Source: Firmicutes bacterium UBA5774 (GTDB lineage: Bacteria > Bacillota > Clostridia > Peptostreptococcales > Anaerovoracaceae). From it: 43,737 nt of DNA. Of the stretch, positions 7,849 to 16,938 are shown in pieces. Made by a program: the position numbers and the translations under genes. The notes beneath the pieces were generated by a model. The model saw only the letters and a list, made by a program, of their open reading frames with translations, was not told the DNA's origin and ran no database searches. Position 1 is the stretch's first letter; each line of letters begins with the position of its first letter. Location of the stretch: NCBI GenBank assembly GCA_002418625.1, contig DIEM01000013.1:1-43737 (forward strand), given 5' to 3'.

Positions 7849-9030
7849 TTACAGGTCGGTATCGTATGCGAGCCTTAAAACATTAAGGCAGTCCTCGCGG
7901 TTCAGTTTCATGTAATTGCCCACGGTTTCACCCGTAATGGAGAAGATCCGATCGACCATATCCTCGAATCTGTCGTCCGGAATGGCGGCTTCCCGCAGAT
8001 TGGCCGGCATGCCAATCCTGCGGTAGAATTCTGCGGTCCTGCGGATACCTTCAAGCGCCATGCCTTCGGGATCGGACGGCGTAAAGTCCACATTCCATAC
8101 ATTCACTGCATACTGTGCAAAACGGTTGACATCCCTTTTATAGACATATCGCATCCAGGACGGGAATACGGCTGTGATCGAGGCGCCATGAGCCAGACCG
8201 TATACTGCGCTGAGCTGGTGCCCGAATTTGTGGGTTCCGAAGTCTCCGACGCGTCCCACACCGACAGTATTGTCATGGGCAAACTTGCTGGCCAGCATGA
8301 TTTCCGCCCTGGCGGCATAGTCTCCCGGTTTTTCGATCGCAATGGGACCGTTGCGGATCAGGCTTTTAATCAAGGCTTCGCAGAGCCTGTCCGTGCAGTC
8401 GACATCGGGAACGGCTGTAAAGTAACGCTCCATGGCGTGGGACATGGCGTCCGCAACGCCGCAGGCGGTATGATAGGCCGGCAGAGAAAAAGTCAGTTCC
8501 GGATCCATAATGGCGAAGACAGGTTTTATAAGACTGTAATTAATGCTGCGCTTTATTTGGGCCCGCTCATTTGTTATCACGCAGCTGCTGCTGGACTCGC
8601 TGCCTGTTCCCGGCATTGTCAGCACGACTCCGACAGGCACGGTTTTCTTTGGCCTCGCGATTCCCTCAAAAAACATCCATACGTCCTCAGGATGGCCGGC
8701 GCCCACGCCGATGGCCTTCGCAGTATCGATGGCGCTGCCGCCGCCGACCGCAAGAATAAAATCGATCCCGTTTTCCCTGCAAAGGCTGATGCCCTTGTAA
8801 ACATGCTCCAGACCCGGATTGGGCTTCACACCCGATAATTCGAGAAACTCGACCCCGGCTTCCGCGAGCGATGCCGCGACCAAGTCGCGAATACCGCTTT
8901 TCCGGATATGCTTTTCTCCATAAACGAGCAGGATCTTATTACTATATTTTCCAGCTTCGCGTCCCGCCTGCCCGATAGTGCCTTTACCGAATATAATGGT
9001 TGTCGGATTGCTGAATACAAAATTTTCCAT
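7849..9030 (-). CDS. iron-containing alcohol dehydrogenase (butanol dehydrogenase-like)
   Basis: 393 residues, the full length of the group III (Fe-ADH) family. GGGSAIDTAKA at residues 96-106 is the dinucleotide-binding signature. Metal ligands expected in the family are visible: the Asp and His of VADAMSHAMER, the His of HKFGHQL and the His of GLAHGAS. The N-terminus FSNPTTIIFGKGTI is typical of the NAD(P)H-dependent butanol dehydrogenases. It should interconvert aldehydes and primary alcohols in fermentative redox balance; substrate is inferred. GAGGGAG precedes the ATG. The stop codon is formed by the edge of a heptamer repeat array. Confidence 0.92.
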   Translation of the reverse strand: MENFVFSNPTTIIFGKGTIGQAGREAGKYSNKILLVYGEKHIRKSGIRDLVAASLAEAGVEFLELSGVKPNPGLEHVYKGISLCRENGIDFILAVGGGSAIDTAKAIGVGAGHPEDVWMFFEGIARPKKTVPVGVVLTMPGTGSESSSSCVITNERAQIKRSINYSLIKPVFAIMDPELTFSLPAYHTACGVADAMSHAMERYFTAVPDVDCTDRLCEALIKSLIRNGPIAIEKPGDYAARAEIMLASKFAHDNTVGVGRVGDFGTHKFGHQLSAVYGLAHGASITAVFPSWMRYVYKRDVNRFAQYAVNVWNVDFTPSDPEGMALEGIRRTAEFYRRIGMPANLREAAIPDDRFEDMVDRIFSITGETVGNYMKLNREDCLNVLRLAYDTDL

Positions 9031-9221
9031 TGTGCTCCCTCTTTCCTTTTCAAATTAGAATCGGCCGATGGTCGCAAATATATCTTGTAACTGTATTATG
9101 CCACTAATCAAAGAATTGCAAAAGAACATTCGCACATGATATCAAGAATTTGCCCGCATAAAAAAAAATTGCCGCCCGAAGCGACACTATAAAACCATGT
9201 TGATTTTTGAATTAAGACTCT

Positions 9222-9422
9222 TTATTTTCCGCTGGCCAGTCTTAGATGCCCCGGTTCCTGCGACGCAGGTCCCCTTGGATGATATACCCTGACGGTTGGA
9301 TCCAATGTTGCCAGAATAAATCCGGTCCCGTCGTCCCGGTCGTCAGCCATGCCCCGGCTATTTCCCGAAGCATTCCTGCACGGTCCTGCCTGAACGGCGA
9401 TCCTTCTTTTGATTTTGATCAT
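9222..9422 (-). CDS. possible small protein in a 496-base gap, function unknown
   Basis: The gap 9031-9526 holds one candidate: 66 codons starting at 9422, with a perfect AAGGAGG 8 bases upstream and weak promoter-like boxes (TTGTAA and TATTAA) before it. The translation is rich in Arg, Gly and Asp and resembles nothing I know. Another frame of the same strand reads more like protein (GMLREIAGAW, then GYIIQGDL), so it may be a frameshifted remnant. The rest of the gap (9057-9221) shows nothing except likely promoter sequence for the alcohol dehydrogenase. Confidence 0.3.
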   Translation of the reverse strand: MIKIKRRIAVQAGPCRNASGNSRGMADDRDDGTGFILATLDPTVRVYHPRGPASQEPGHLRLASGK

Positions 9423-9526
9423 TCAATGTCCTCCTTTCATAATTAATAGACCTGTTGAAGATCCTATTACAATGATACCACAAAAAACGCCCCTTATGTT
9501 GAAATCATGTTAAATGATTATTACCA

Positions 9527-10000
9527 TCATGTTAATTGCATCTCGCTGCAGACGTCGATGAAGACACCTCCCGTGACCTGCAAAAGGTGGTCCACATCGA
9601 TCCGGACCGCAGTATTGGGTCCGCCGCCGGCAGGAAAGACATAATCAAATACTTTCAGGGATTCATCAAGATAAACCGGCATAGGCCTGCTGAGCCCAAA
9701 AGGGCAGACGCCTCCCACAGGATGGCCCGTAGCAGTCTCCACATCATCAGCACTGATGAATTTCGCTTTCTCCTTGAAATGGTCCTTGAATTTTCTGTTG
9801 TCCAGCTTGACGTCCCCTTTTGCAAGGATCAGGATGTCTTTGTCTTTCAGGCGCAGCGCCATGGTCTTGGCGATCCGCGCCGGCTCGACGCCGAGGGCGC
9901 CGGCTGCCAGTTCAACAGTTGCCGTGCTTGTATCCATTTCGATCACCGACAGCGGCAGTTTCTCCTCCGCAAATTGTTTTTTTACGCTCTCAATACTCAT
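9527..10000 (-). CDS. YbaK/ProX-type aminoacyl-tRNA deacylase domain protein
   Basis: 157 residues covering the YbaK/prolyl-tRNA-synthetase-associated domain. The conserved lysine region (RIAKTMALR), the LDNRKFKDHF segment and the GGVCPFGL and AGGGPNTAVRID loops are all present. Family members remove wrongly attached amino acids from tRNAs such as tRNA-Pro. The specificity of this member cannot be read from sequence. It is coupled to the GNAT gene through an ATGA overlap and is the last gene of a three-gene operon with mnmH. Confidence 0.88.
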   Translation of the reverse strand: MSIESVKKQFAEEKLPLSVIEMDTSTATVELAAGALGVEPARIAKTMALRLKDKDILILAKGDVKLDNRKFKDHFKEKAKFISADDVETATGHPVGGVCPFGLSRPMPVYLDESLKVFDYVFPAGGGPNTAVRIDVDHLLQVTGGVFIDVCSEMQLT

Positions 10001-10497
10001 TTTTTCAACTCCAGATCCAATAGCATATCATACCATACAGCCCCGCCGTGGGAAGATTCGGATACCCCGCCGCTTGTGAAGCCGAACTTTTCATAGTAGT
10101 GGACCAGATGGTCCTTGCATGTCAAAATGATTCCTTTGCGCCTTTCGCTCATGGATTTTTGAATATACTGCTCCATCAGCATGGCGGCAATGCCTTTCCG
10201 CTGGTAGTCGGGCAAGACATCCAAGCCGAAGACCGTCAGATATTTTCCGTCAGGTACATGCTCCCTGGCATCGTGGTAAAGTGCATCATAGAGGAAGGCG
10301 CTGTTTGTTGCGCATCCATTGATAAAACCGACTATTTTTCCCCCGGCTTCAGCAGCAAGAAAGTTTTCCGAAAATGCCGAATAGCGCTCCTGTATTGTCT
10401 TCAGGGAGGCCGCCTCCTCTTCAGGAAAGCAGACCTCCTCGATTTCCGCCAATCGGACGATATCCTCCTGCAGGACTTTCCTGATCAAAACATCCAT
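9997..10497 (-). CDS. GNAT-family N-acetyltransferase
   Basis: 166 residues. The acetyl-CoA-binding core is visible as LTVFGLDVLPDYQRKGIAAMLM (residues about 88-109) with the Q/RxxGxA/G pattern, followed by ILTCKDHLVHYYEKFGF, a typical GNAT beta5-alpha4 ending. The start at 10497 overlaps the mnmH stop (TAATG) and has AGGAGG upstream. The frame continues further upstream, but only inside mnmH. Its acceptor is unknown. Being placed between a tRNA modifier and a tRNA proofreading enzyme hints at a translation-related substrate (inference). Confidence 0.85.
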   Translation of the reverse strand: MDVLIRKVLQEDIVRLAEIEEVCFPEEEAASLKTIQERYSAFSENFLAAEAGGKIVGFINGCATNSAFLYDALYHDAREHVPDGKYLTVFGLDVLPDYQRKGIAAMLMEQYIQKSMSERRKGIILTCKDHLVHYYEKFGFTSGGVSESSHGGAVWYDMLLDLELKK

Positions 10498-11534
10498 TAT
10501 TCGACTCCTCCTTTGAAATGGGTCCTGAACCAGCTTTCGATCAGGCCGCACCCTTCATCCGTATCGTTGACCGAAGCCTTGAGCGCGTAATCGTATCGGC
10601 CGAATTCATTTTCATACATGGGATCATAATATTTCAGCATCAGTTCTTCCGCCACGGCCGCGCATTCACCACGCTCTATCATCTCACGGCATCGCTTCGC
10701 GTTGCCTGCGCCAATATATTTCGACAGGCTTTCCAGCGCGGCCAGAAGCTCGGGCCGGCAGCCTTCAAGTCCGTATTCTCCGACGAGGCGCTTCATGCGA
10801 TATTCCGAGTCCGCTTCAGCAAGAATATGCGTGCCTTTCTCCATGCCGTCAAAAATATATCCCGGGATGATGATGCTGCCGATCCGTTTGCTTTCTCCCT
10901 CGACAAAAACGAATCTGTCCAGGCAACGGTTCAGACTGTCGTACACCAAGGATTCAAACTGCTTCTGGCTGTTCTGCCTGCCCAGGCCGACACTTCCGAG
11001 CAGTGATCCGCGATGATTCGCCGCCGCCTCAAGATCCAATGTGCCGTAACCCTTTTGCCTGAGGCATTTCAGCAATTCAGTCTTGCCGACTCCTGTCTTG
11101 CCATGTATGACTATAAAGTGTTTGCTTCGGCTGATTTCAGGAAGAGCCCTATTGATGAACGTCCTGTAGCCTTTATAGCCGCCTTTCAGTTTATACGCCC
11201 TGATCCCGAGCTCCGCCATGAGCGAAGCGAGCGCCGAGCTTCGCATTCCGCCCCTCGCGCAAAAAAAGACCAGTTTATCGTACTTGTCGTTCAGCTCGAC
11301 GATCTCCTCATAAAGGACCGGCAGTCTTGCAGCTGCCACCCCCATACCGATTTTTTTTGCCTTCTCTATGCTGTCATTCATGTACACCGTTCCGATCAGG
11401 CTACGCTCCTGATCATCGAAAATGGGCATGCAGACCGCACCCGGAATGGTCGCTTCAGCGAATTCCCCCGGGCTGCGCACATCGATCAGAATATAATTGC
11501 CTTTCAGTTTCTCATATTCGATGTTTTTCAGCAT
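10497..11534 (-). CDS. mnmH: tRNA 2-selenouridine synthase (MnmH/SelU)
   Basis: 345 residues. An N-terminal rhodanese domain (ILIDVRSPGEF, then CARGGMRSSAL with the active cysteine near residue 92) is fused to a P-loop domain (GKTGVGKTE; LDLEAAANHRGSLLG), the unique SelU/YbbB architecture. It replaces sulfur by selenium in the wobble 2-thiouridine of some tRNAs through a geranylated intermediate, using selenophosphate. I chose the ATG at 11534 because GGAGG lies 5 bases upstream and the distance to IDVR matches the E. coli protein; upstream in-frame starts reach 11585. No selD or other selenium gene is in the window. Confidence 0.9.
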   Translation of the reverse strand: MLKNIEYEKLKGNYILIDVRSPGEFAEATIPGAVCMPIFDDQERSLIGTVYMNDSIEKAKKIGMGVAAARLPVLYEEIVELNDKYDKLVFFCARGGMRSSALASLMAELGIRAYKLKGGYKGYRTFINRALPEISRSKHFIVIHGKTGVGKTELLKCLRQKGYGTLDLEAAANHRGSLLGSVGLGRQNSQKQFESLVYDSLNRCLDRFVFVEGESKRIGSIIIPGYIFDGMEKGTHILAEADSEYRMKRLVGEYGLEGCRPELLAALESLSKYIGAGNAKRCREMIERGECAAVAEELMLKYYDPMYENEFGRYDYALKASVNDTDEGCGLIESWFRTHFKGGVE

Positions 11535-11660
11535 CTCCGCCTCCATAGCCCGGCCGTCCATCAAAACCGCCTGCATTCGAGGCATATGCCACCGACTTGC
11601 CTAAATGCGGTCCCGCCTTGCCACCAAACGGTCCTGACTAATTAACATCATAACACACAA

Positions 11661-12294
11661 TTGGCCGGCCTTGAATATTTCAGCAACATTTTGAGCAAGT
11701 TGAATAGATCAAACGCTAATTTTTCTATTCTTCAAGCCGATATTCCAATTATATCGATCAATGATCATTATACTGCATTCGACACTGAATTCACCGCATG
11801 GGTGGCAATGTCCGGCAATGTCGCGGAGACTTATGTGACATCGGATGAATGGTCCAGCTTATTCGACAGTTCCAGGGAGAAAATGAACATTATGGGCGAG
11901 TTGATCGAAGCAGGCGTCCAAAAATCCATCGAAGACAACGCGGCTGCCAAATCGGCGATGATCCGGACGATCGTCATCATCGACATCGCGGTTCTTCTGG
12001 TCGTCATACTCTTATCCTTCATCATAATACGCGCCATCACAGGCCCTCTGAAGGAATCCGTTCACATGCTCCAGGATATGGTTCGAGGCAGACTGAGCAG
12101 GAGGCTGAATCTGGACCTGAAGGATGAGATCGGCACAGTCATAAAAATGACGGTCGATAATCTCAAGGCACTGATAAAAGAGTCGGAAATGCTGACAAAA
12201 GCGGTGCTGGACGGAAATCTTGGCGCCCGCGGCAACGCGGAAGCCTTCAGCGGCGGCTACAAGAATATCGAGGACAGGGTACATATCCTGTCCT
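11661..12294 (+). pseudogene. remnant of a methyl-accepting chemotaxis protein
   Basis: The frame encodes a sensor-like stretch, one transmembrane helix (IVIIDIAVLLVVILLSFIII, about residues 108-127) and a HAMP domain (RAITGPLKESVHMLQDMVRG, then DEIGTVIKMTVDNL). The N-terminal membrane helix and the entire cytoplasmic signalling domain that would dock to CheW/CheA are missing. A stop lies just upstream in frame. The frame runs on only into antisense of fliB, through a terminator-like hairpin at 12271. There is no clear ribosome site. I read it as a gene broken at both ends. Confidence 0.7.
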
Positions 12295-12300
12295 CTTTGT
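12271..12300. terminator. hairpin terminator 3' of fliB / after the chemoreceptor remnant
   Basis: AGGACAGG (12271-12278) and CCTGTCCT (12287-12294) form a perfect 8-base-pair stem with an 8-base loop, followed on the plus strand by CTTTGTTCT. It sits about 25 bases beyond the fliB stop, so it may serve both strands. Confidence 0.55.
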
Positions 12301-12322
12301 TCTCAGCGAATTCTATCCCGTT

Positions 12323-13570
12323 TCAATTGGAAATCAGTATTTCCATGTACTCCGGCGTATCAATCTTCTTTTTCTTGACATATTCCGTGATGGTTTCCAG
12401 ATAAGTCTTGTGATGCTCAACTGTTTTCGAAAAAACCTGTATGAACTCCACTGCCTGCATTTCTGACAATCCTCTGTGATAAGCCGCGATTCCCGTCAGA
12501 TGGAACTTCACCAGCGCATAAAGCAGCACCAGCATGATGAAAGCGTCATAGGACCTGCGCACATCCAAGGCCGGAAACAGGTTGCCGAACATGAAATTCA
12601 CAAGATAATTTTCGAGAATGAATCCATGGCCCTCCATGAACGGCTCATAGTATTGTCTTGCTGATAGCGAATATCTTTTGGCATTTTCTGCCGGGGATGC
12701 TTTCCTGTTATACTGGATCCCTTTAAGCACTTCTTCCATCAGCGATACATACCGCTTGCTGTCCACTTCCGTAAAGACATTAAGCTTGTCTATGAGCTCC
12801 CGAATCAGCCGAAGACTGAACGCCGGATCAGCCTGCGCCGGCCGGGCAGGCTTTTGCTTCGCGCCCTCCGCGGCCTTCCTTCTATGCTCTTCGATCAGCC
12901 TGGGTATCCCGCTCATTCTCCTTGTATCCTCGAGTCTTTGCAGCTCCGCAAAAAAACGCCCGAGCATCATGATCCGGTCGTGAAGCATATAGCTTCTATT
13001 CTGGATCATGAATATGGAAAAATCCCGAAGCTCATGGAGATAACGCGCAAGATCCCCCTGATTCCTGTCGTCTGTCCTTATCGACATTGATATGATATAG
13101 CGCGCATCGAGTCCTGCCGAATCTTCGAGAATGCGGATGCCTTCGGGCTTCAACAGCGCCAGTCTGGCCGCTTCGGGACACGACATGTTGGCCGAGTGTT
13201 CGAGCATGCCGTCGATTTCATTCGTATAGCGCGGATAAGCCGCACAGACATTGGAAAGGTATTCCTCTCCGAATTTCGCCTGTATGACGCACAGACCGTC
13301 CGGATTCAAAAATGGGCAGCGCTTGTCCTTTGCAAGCCTGACCTTTGCATGGTCAACCTCCGGGCTGAAGGAGTGCCGGTTGACATAGACATTTTTTTCG
13401 AAAAGCTTTCTAAACTCAGGATCGCCGATCTTCTGATATTTACGCCAGGTCTTCCTGTCAAACTCCACATCCCAGCCGATGCAGCAATTGTCGCTGCAAG
13501 CCGCACCGATGCATTTGAATTCCCTCAAATAAGCCGGCATTCTTGCCGGCCTGCCCTTTTTCTGATTCAT
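12323..13570 (-). CDS. fliB: flagellin lysine-N-methylase (FliB)
   Basis: 415 residues. The N-terminal cysteine cluster (FKCIGAACSDNCCIGW at about 18-33, then RCPFLNPDGLCVIQ and CAAYPR) is the FliB hallmark and belongs to the YkgJ-like metal-cluster group. The rest is the helical FliB-specific part. FliB methylates surface lysines of flagellin. No flagellar structural gene is in the window, but the adjacent chemoreceptor remnant fits a motility context. The ribosome site before the ATG at 13570 is weak, and a start at residue 11 (MPAYLREF) is possible. Confidence 0.87.
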   Translation of the reverse strand: MNQKKGRPARMPAYLREFKCIGAACSDNCCIGWDVEFDRKTWRKYQKIGDPEFRKLFEKNVYVNRHSFSPEVDHAKVRLAKDKRCPFLNPDGLCVIQAKFGEEYLSNVCAAYPRYTNEIDGMLEHSANMSCPEAARLALLKPEGIRILEDSAGLDARYIISMSIRTDDRNQGDLARYLHELRDFSIFMIQNRSYMLHDRIMMLGRFFAELQRLEDTRRMSGIPRLIEEHRRKAAEGAKQKPARPAQADPAFSLRLIRELIDKLNVFTEVDSKRYVSLMEEVLKGIQYNRKASPAENAKRYSLSARQYYEPFMEGHGFILENYLVNFMFGNLFPALDVRRSYDAFIMLVLLYALVKFHLTGIAAYHRGLSEMQAVEFIQVFSKTVEHHKTYLETITEYVKKKKIDTPEYMEILISN

Positions 13571-13647
13571 TTTTTATTATCCAATCATTCTATCAGAGAG
13601 GAAGCAGATCCGAAATCGAATCTGCTCCCTGCAATTATACCGTACCG

Positions 13648-13995
13648 TTACTTGGTTGCCGATTCCGTAATCACCGGCACTTCCACTTCCCATTCCGCAA
13701 TAAATTTTGCGAGTTCATCTTCCATGACAGGGACCAGATGTCCGGCTGCACCGCATTGAAGGCACTTGCCGTTCTTGAAGCCTTGTTTGGAGCATTTGTC
13801 CGCAACAATCTGATCGCATCCGTAATTGCCGCATTCGGTGCATCTGAAGACAGGGTTTTTGCAGGGATGACTGTCTTTCTTACCGTCGCACCTAGCGATC
13901 CTGTCCTTTTCCGCCGAGGTCAGGTCGACAAAATGCTTCTGATTGATATGGGCATTCCTCATCCAGAATTTGTGTTTCGCGATCTCCTTTGACAT
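13648..13995 (-). CDS. cysteine-rich zinc-ribbon-like protein of unknown function
   Basis: 115 residues with a very good GGGAGGAGAGG site upstream. Residues about 47-86 hold paired cysteines in zinc-ribbon style (RCTECGNYGCDQ, then CSKQGFKNGKCLQCG). Another cysteine and two histidines lie nearby. The N-terminus is basic and there is no signal peptide. I do not recognise the family. The spacing suggests two zinc knuckles or a small metal-binding protein. A TATAAT box lies about 55 bases before the start (minus strand, 14051-14046), so it is probably transcribed alone or with fliB. Confidence 0.75.
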   Translation of the reverse strand: MSKEIAKHKFWMRNAHINQKHFVDLTSAEKDRIARCDGKKDSHPCKNPVFRCTECGNYGCDQIVADKCSKQGFKNGKCLQCGAAGHLVPVMEDELAKFIAEWEVEVPVITESATK

Positions 13996-14098
13996 AAAAA
14001 CCTCTCCTCCCTTGAATAGAGCCCGGATTGATTTATTGTCACTATATTATACACCCAATTGCAATTAATCGATATATATATTGATTTTTTTCATTGTT

Positions 14099-15028
14099 TT
14101 AAAAGGACATTATCCCTTCAAGCACGATCGCCGCGCTGCCGCCCACCCGCACTGATGTGACCGCGCCTCCCGCCAAGACAGCTTCCGCAATGATCTCGCT
14201 GGGACGGTCCATGACATGGCCCTGTTCGATCCTAAGCCTGATAAGGCCGTCAGCGTCCGGCAGGACCGCCTTGTTGAGCGCCAGATATGCGGCAAGGGCT
14301 CCGTTGGCCGTTCCCGTAGCCGCTTCCTCGTCGATCTCGACTGATGGCGCAAAATCCCTGACATGCAGGTCGTTTCCTTCACGCACTGTTTCAAAGGTGA
14401 ATGCGTGCATGCTGATGATGCCGCGGGCTTTCTGGAAACGAGCCATCCTTTGGAAATCAGGGGCAGCCTTTTGCAGCGTTTTGAGATCCCTGACAGGAAT
14501 CATAAGGTCTGGCAGGCCGGTCGACACAATCCGGACCGGCAGCCCCCGCAGGATCAAATCAGAGGATTCCAATCCCATGATGCCTGCGAGCTCGTCGATT
14601 TCATCCTTCCCGTCGAACGCGCCCAATATTTCCGGCAGCTTTTGGTCCATGACGACCCTGCTTACTTGTCCGGCACCATCCTTGACAATTTTGACAGCCA
14701 AAAGGCCTGCCCGGGTTTCCTGCATGACGACAGCTTCATTCACTTCGGCACAGATCCTTCCTTCTGACGCAAGCACATGAAAAACGGCGATCGTCGCGTG
14801 GCCGCAGAGATCCACCTCCGCTGAAGGCGTGAAAAAGCGGATCCTGAGATCCGCGCCTTCTATGGAAGAGGGCAGCACGAAGGCCGTCTCGGAGCAATTC
14901 ATCTCTCTGGCGATCCGCTGCATCTCAATATCCGAAAGTCCTGCCGCATCCGGTACCACACCGGCCGGATTTCCACCAAACGCACTTTTCGTGAAAGCAT
15001 CCACCTGATAGATCCTGATTTTTTTCAT
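14099..15028 (-). CDS. PhzF-family isomerase/epimerase-like protein
   Basis: 309 residues, full length for the family. QVDAFTKSAFGGNPAGVV at the N-terminus, the catalytic-glutamate segment MNCSETAFVLPS near residue 43, LCGHATIAVFHVL near 72 and the second-half ATGTANGALAAYL motif are all present. This gives the two-lobed diaminopimelate-epimerase fold. PhzF itself isomerises a phenazine precursor, but no phenazine genes are here and most members have unknown substrates. GGAGA precedes the ATG. The gene starts 21 bases after the LTA-synthase-like gene, so they may be co-transcribed. Confidence 0.88.
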   Translation of the reverse strand: MKKIRIYQVDAFTKSAFGGNPAGVVPDAAGLSDIEMQRIAREMNCSETAFVLPSSIEGADLRIRFFTPSAEVDLCGHATIAVFHVLASEGRICAEVNEAVVMQETRAGLLAVKIVKDGAGQVSRVVMDQKLPEILGAFDGKDEIDELAGIMGLESSDLILRGLPVRIVSTGLPDLMIPVRDLKTLQKAAPDFQRMARFQKARGIISMHAFTFETVREGNDLHVRDFAPSVEIDEEAATGTANGALAAYLALNKAVLPDADGLIRLRIEQGHVMDRPSEIIAEAVLAGGAVTSVRVGGSAAIVLEGIMSF

Positions 15029-15049
15029 AGCGGCAGTCTCCTTGTATCT

Positions 15050-16804
15050 TCAGTTATTATTCGACATTCCCGAAGTTGCCAGTTTGTTGTCGGCTTCGTT
15101 GTTCGTCCTTGGCACCTTGGCGAACAGGCTGTATCTGTCAAAACTCGCGTTGAGAAATGGGATATTCTTGTTGCTGTTGGGATAAGCCAGCAGATCCAGT
15201 CCATCGGACTTGATCTCATAGTCGATGCGCGCCGCATTGAGGATCGTAGGAGCGATATCAAGGAATGAAGCCGCCATGCGGGTTTCCCTGTAAGCCTTTT
15301 GATCCGGCGTGATAACGAATAACGGCACGAATTCAAAATAACGCTCATTCTCCTTGTAAGACGCCTGCACATATTTGCCCGAATGGATCGCCGGCGTATG
15401 ATCGCCTATGATAAAAATATAAGTGTTGTCAAAATTGCTGTTAATTTCAGAAACAAACTGCCGGATCTCCTCATCCACATAAGCGATCGAATTATAATAG
15501 TTCCTGACACGTTTCTTGGTGATATCATCAAACAAAGGATTTTCGTAATAATTCGCCGCATTCGTAAACGGGCCATGGCTGGTCATTGTAATGGCATAGG
15601 CGAAAAACGGGGTTTCCGTTTCCTTCAAAGTACTGAGCGCGTAATCAAAAACATCTCCGTCGGAAGCGCCCCATCCCTGTTCAGTCAGGTTCATTCCGTT
15701 AATATCGTAAAATCTTTCAAAACCAATGCTCGGGAATGCCCGATTGCGGTTGAAAAAGCCGCCCACATTGCCGTGAAAAGCAACCGTGCTGTAGGAGCTG
15801 CCGGCAAGCTGTTTCACCATTGAGTTGGCATAATCATAGTTCGCCAGTTTCATGGACGGATAGTCCGCCAGCGGCTGAACGCTGTTGAATATCGAAAATT
15901 CCGTGTCGGAAGTGCTGCCACCCAGATGATAGCTCATCGTATACGGATAATAGATGCTGTCATCGATCAGTGAATGGAGATAGGGAGCCACATATTGGCC
16001 ATTGTGCATTTGATCGATGATATTGGAATCCATGGATTCCACCTGAATGAAAACGAAATTGGGGTGCTTTTTCGATTTGCTTGTGCCGGTTTTCGTTTCC
16101 CCATAGACAAAATTGTTCACAAGATATGAATAATCCTGATTCTGATATACAGTCACGCCATTGTTGAACAAGGTTCCATAACGCTCAATAATGTCGGATT
16201 CGCCCTCGTAATAGTTCTTGACGCTCTGCTTGAAAGAGACCTTCTGCGCGAAATTATTCTTTTCGATATTGCCAAGACCTGTAAAACAGAGAACCATGGC
16301 GACCAGGATCAGAAAACGGGCCTTCCTGACAAGGAGCGGGCAGCCGGTGTATCGCCGGACGATGTATATCAGGATCGGCAGATCGATGATGACCAGCAGC
16401 ATGGCAGGGTGCAGCGGCGCTGAAAAATTCCGTATCGCCGTGAAGCCTTCCGCAAAAACATGCAGCGCTTCATTGATATGCAGATAGTTATGGAAATACA
16501 TGTAGTATCCGATATTCACCAGCATATAAATCGACTGCAGCGCATAGAATGCAGGCAGAATGATTTTCGATTTGAACATGAAAAGCAGCGGATAGATCAT
16601 GACAACCACGAATAAAGTGAATGTGAATTTGTATCCAAATAATTCGAGCGTCTTTTCCGGCATCAGATAAAAATTAAAGATGCTTATTTTCAGAACATTG
16701 AGCAAAACAAATGCCAATATGGCGGCTGCAAGCAAAAGGTCTGTCCTGTTCCTGAATATCCCAAACAGACCTTTGCATTCTTTGACTATGAAATTTTTAA
16801 ACAT
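15050..16804 (-). CDS. LTA-synthase-family membrane sulfatase-fold protein
   Basis: 584 residues. Five or so hydrophobic helices fill residues 1-190, followed by an extracellular sulfatase-fold domain. Family motifs are clear: FVFIQVESMDS, the nucleophile threonine in LGGSTSDTEFS, FHGNVGGFFNRN, TMTSHGPF and IIGDHTPAI. Such enzymes transfer glycerol phosphate from phosphatidylglycerol to build lipoteichoic acid or related polymers at the outer membrane face. I took the ATG at 16804, where GGGAAG lies 8 bases upstream; an earlier ATG at 16840 has no ribosome site. The exact polymer made is not known. Confidence 0.9.
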   Translation of the reverse strand: MFKNFIVKECKGLFGIFRNRTDLLLAAAILAFVLLNVLKISIFNFYLMPEKTLELFGYKFTFTLFVVVMIYPLLFMFKSKIILPAFYALQSIYMLVNIGYYMYFHNYLHINEALHVFAEGFTAIRNFSAPLHPAMLLVIIDLPILIYIVRRYTGCPLLVRKARFLILVAMVLCFTGLGNIEKNNFAQKVSFKQSVKNYYEGESDIIERYGTLFNNGVTVYQNQDYSYLVNNFVYGETKTGTSKSKKHPNFVFIQVESMDSNIIDQMHNGQYVAPYLHSLIDDSIYYPYTMSYHLGGSTSDTEFSIFNSVQPLADYPSMKLANYDYANSMVKQLAGSSYSTVAFHGNVGGFFNRNRAFPSIGFERFYDINGMNLTEQGWGASDGDVFDYALSTLKETETPFFAYAITMTSHGPFTNAANYYENPLFDDITKKRVRNYYNSIAYVDEEIRQFVSEINSNFDNTYIFIIGDHTPAIHSGKYVQASYKENERYFEFVPLFVITPDQKAYRETRMAASFLDIAPTILNAARIDYEIKSDGLDLLAYPNSNKNIPFLNASFDRYSLFAKVPRTNNEADNKLATSGMSNNN

Positions 16805-16901
16805 TGATAGCACTTCCCATTCCTTAAAAAACAAAAACATCTATATGTCAGAGTTAAATCCATTATTGAACTGATACCATGTGGTAAATCATACGAAAAT
16901 T

Positions 16902-16930
16902 ATTATAACAAAGAATGTTAAAAATATCAA
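16902..16930 (-). promoter_or_regulatory. sigma-70-type promoter of the LTA-synthase-like gene
   Basis: Minus-strand TTGATA (16930-16925) and perfect TATAAT (16907-16902) are 17 bases apart, giving a leader of about 90 bases. The -35 box lies just 9 bases from the end of the neighbouring gene. Confidence 0.75.
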
Positions 16931-16938
16931 ATGTTTCG

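Noticed and set aside
7571..7915. Plus-strand frames encoding repeated YLLPVTC
   Set aside because: A 7-base repeat read in triplets gives a 7-residue period; this is an artefact of the heptamer array.
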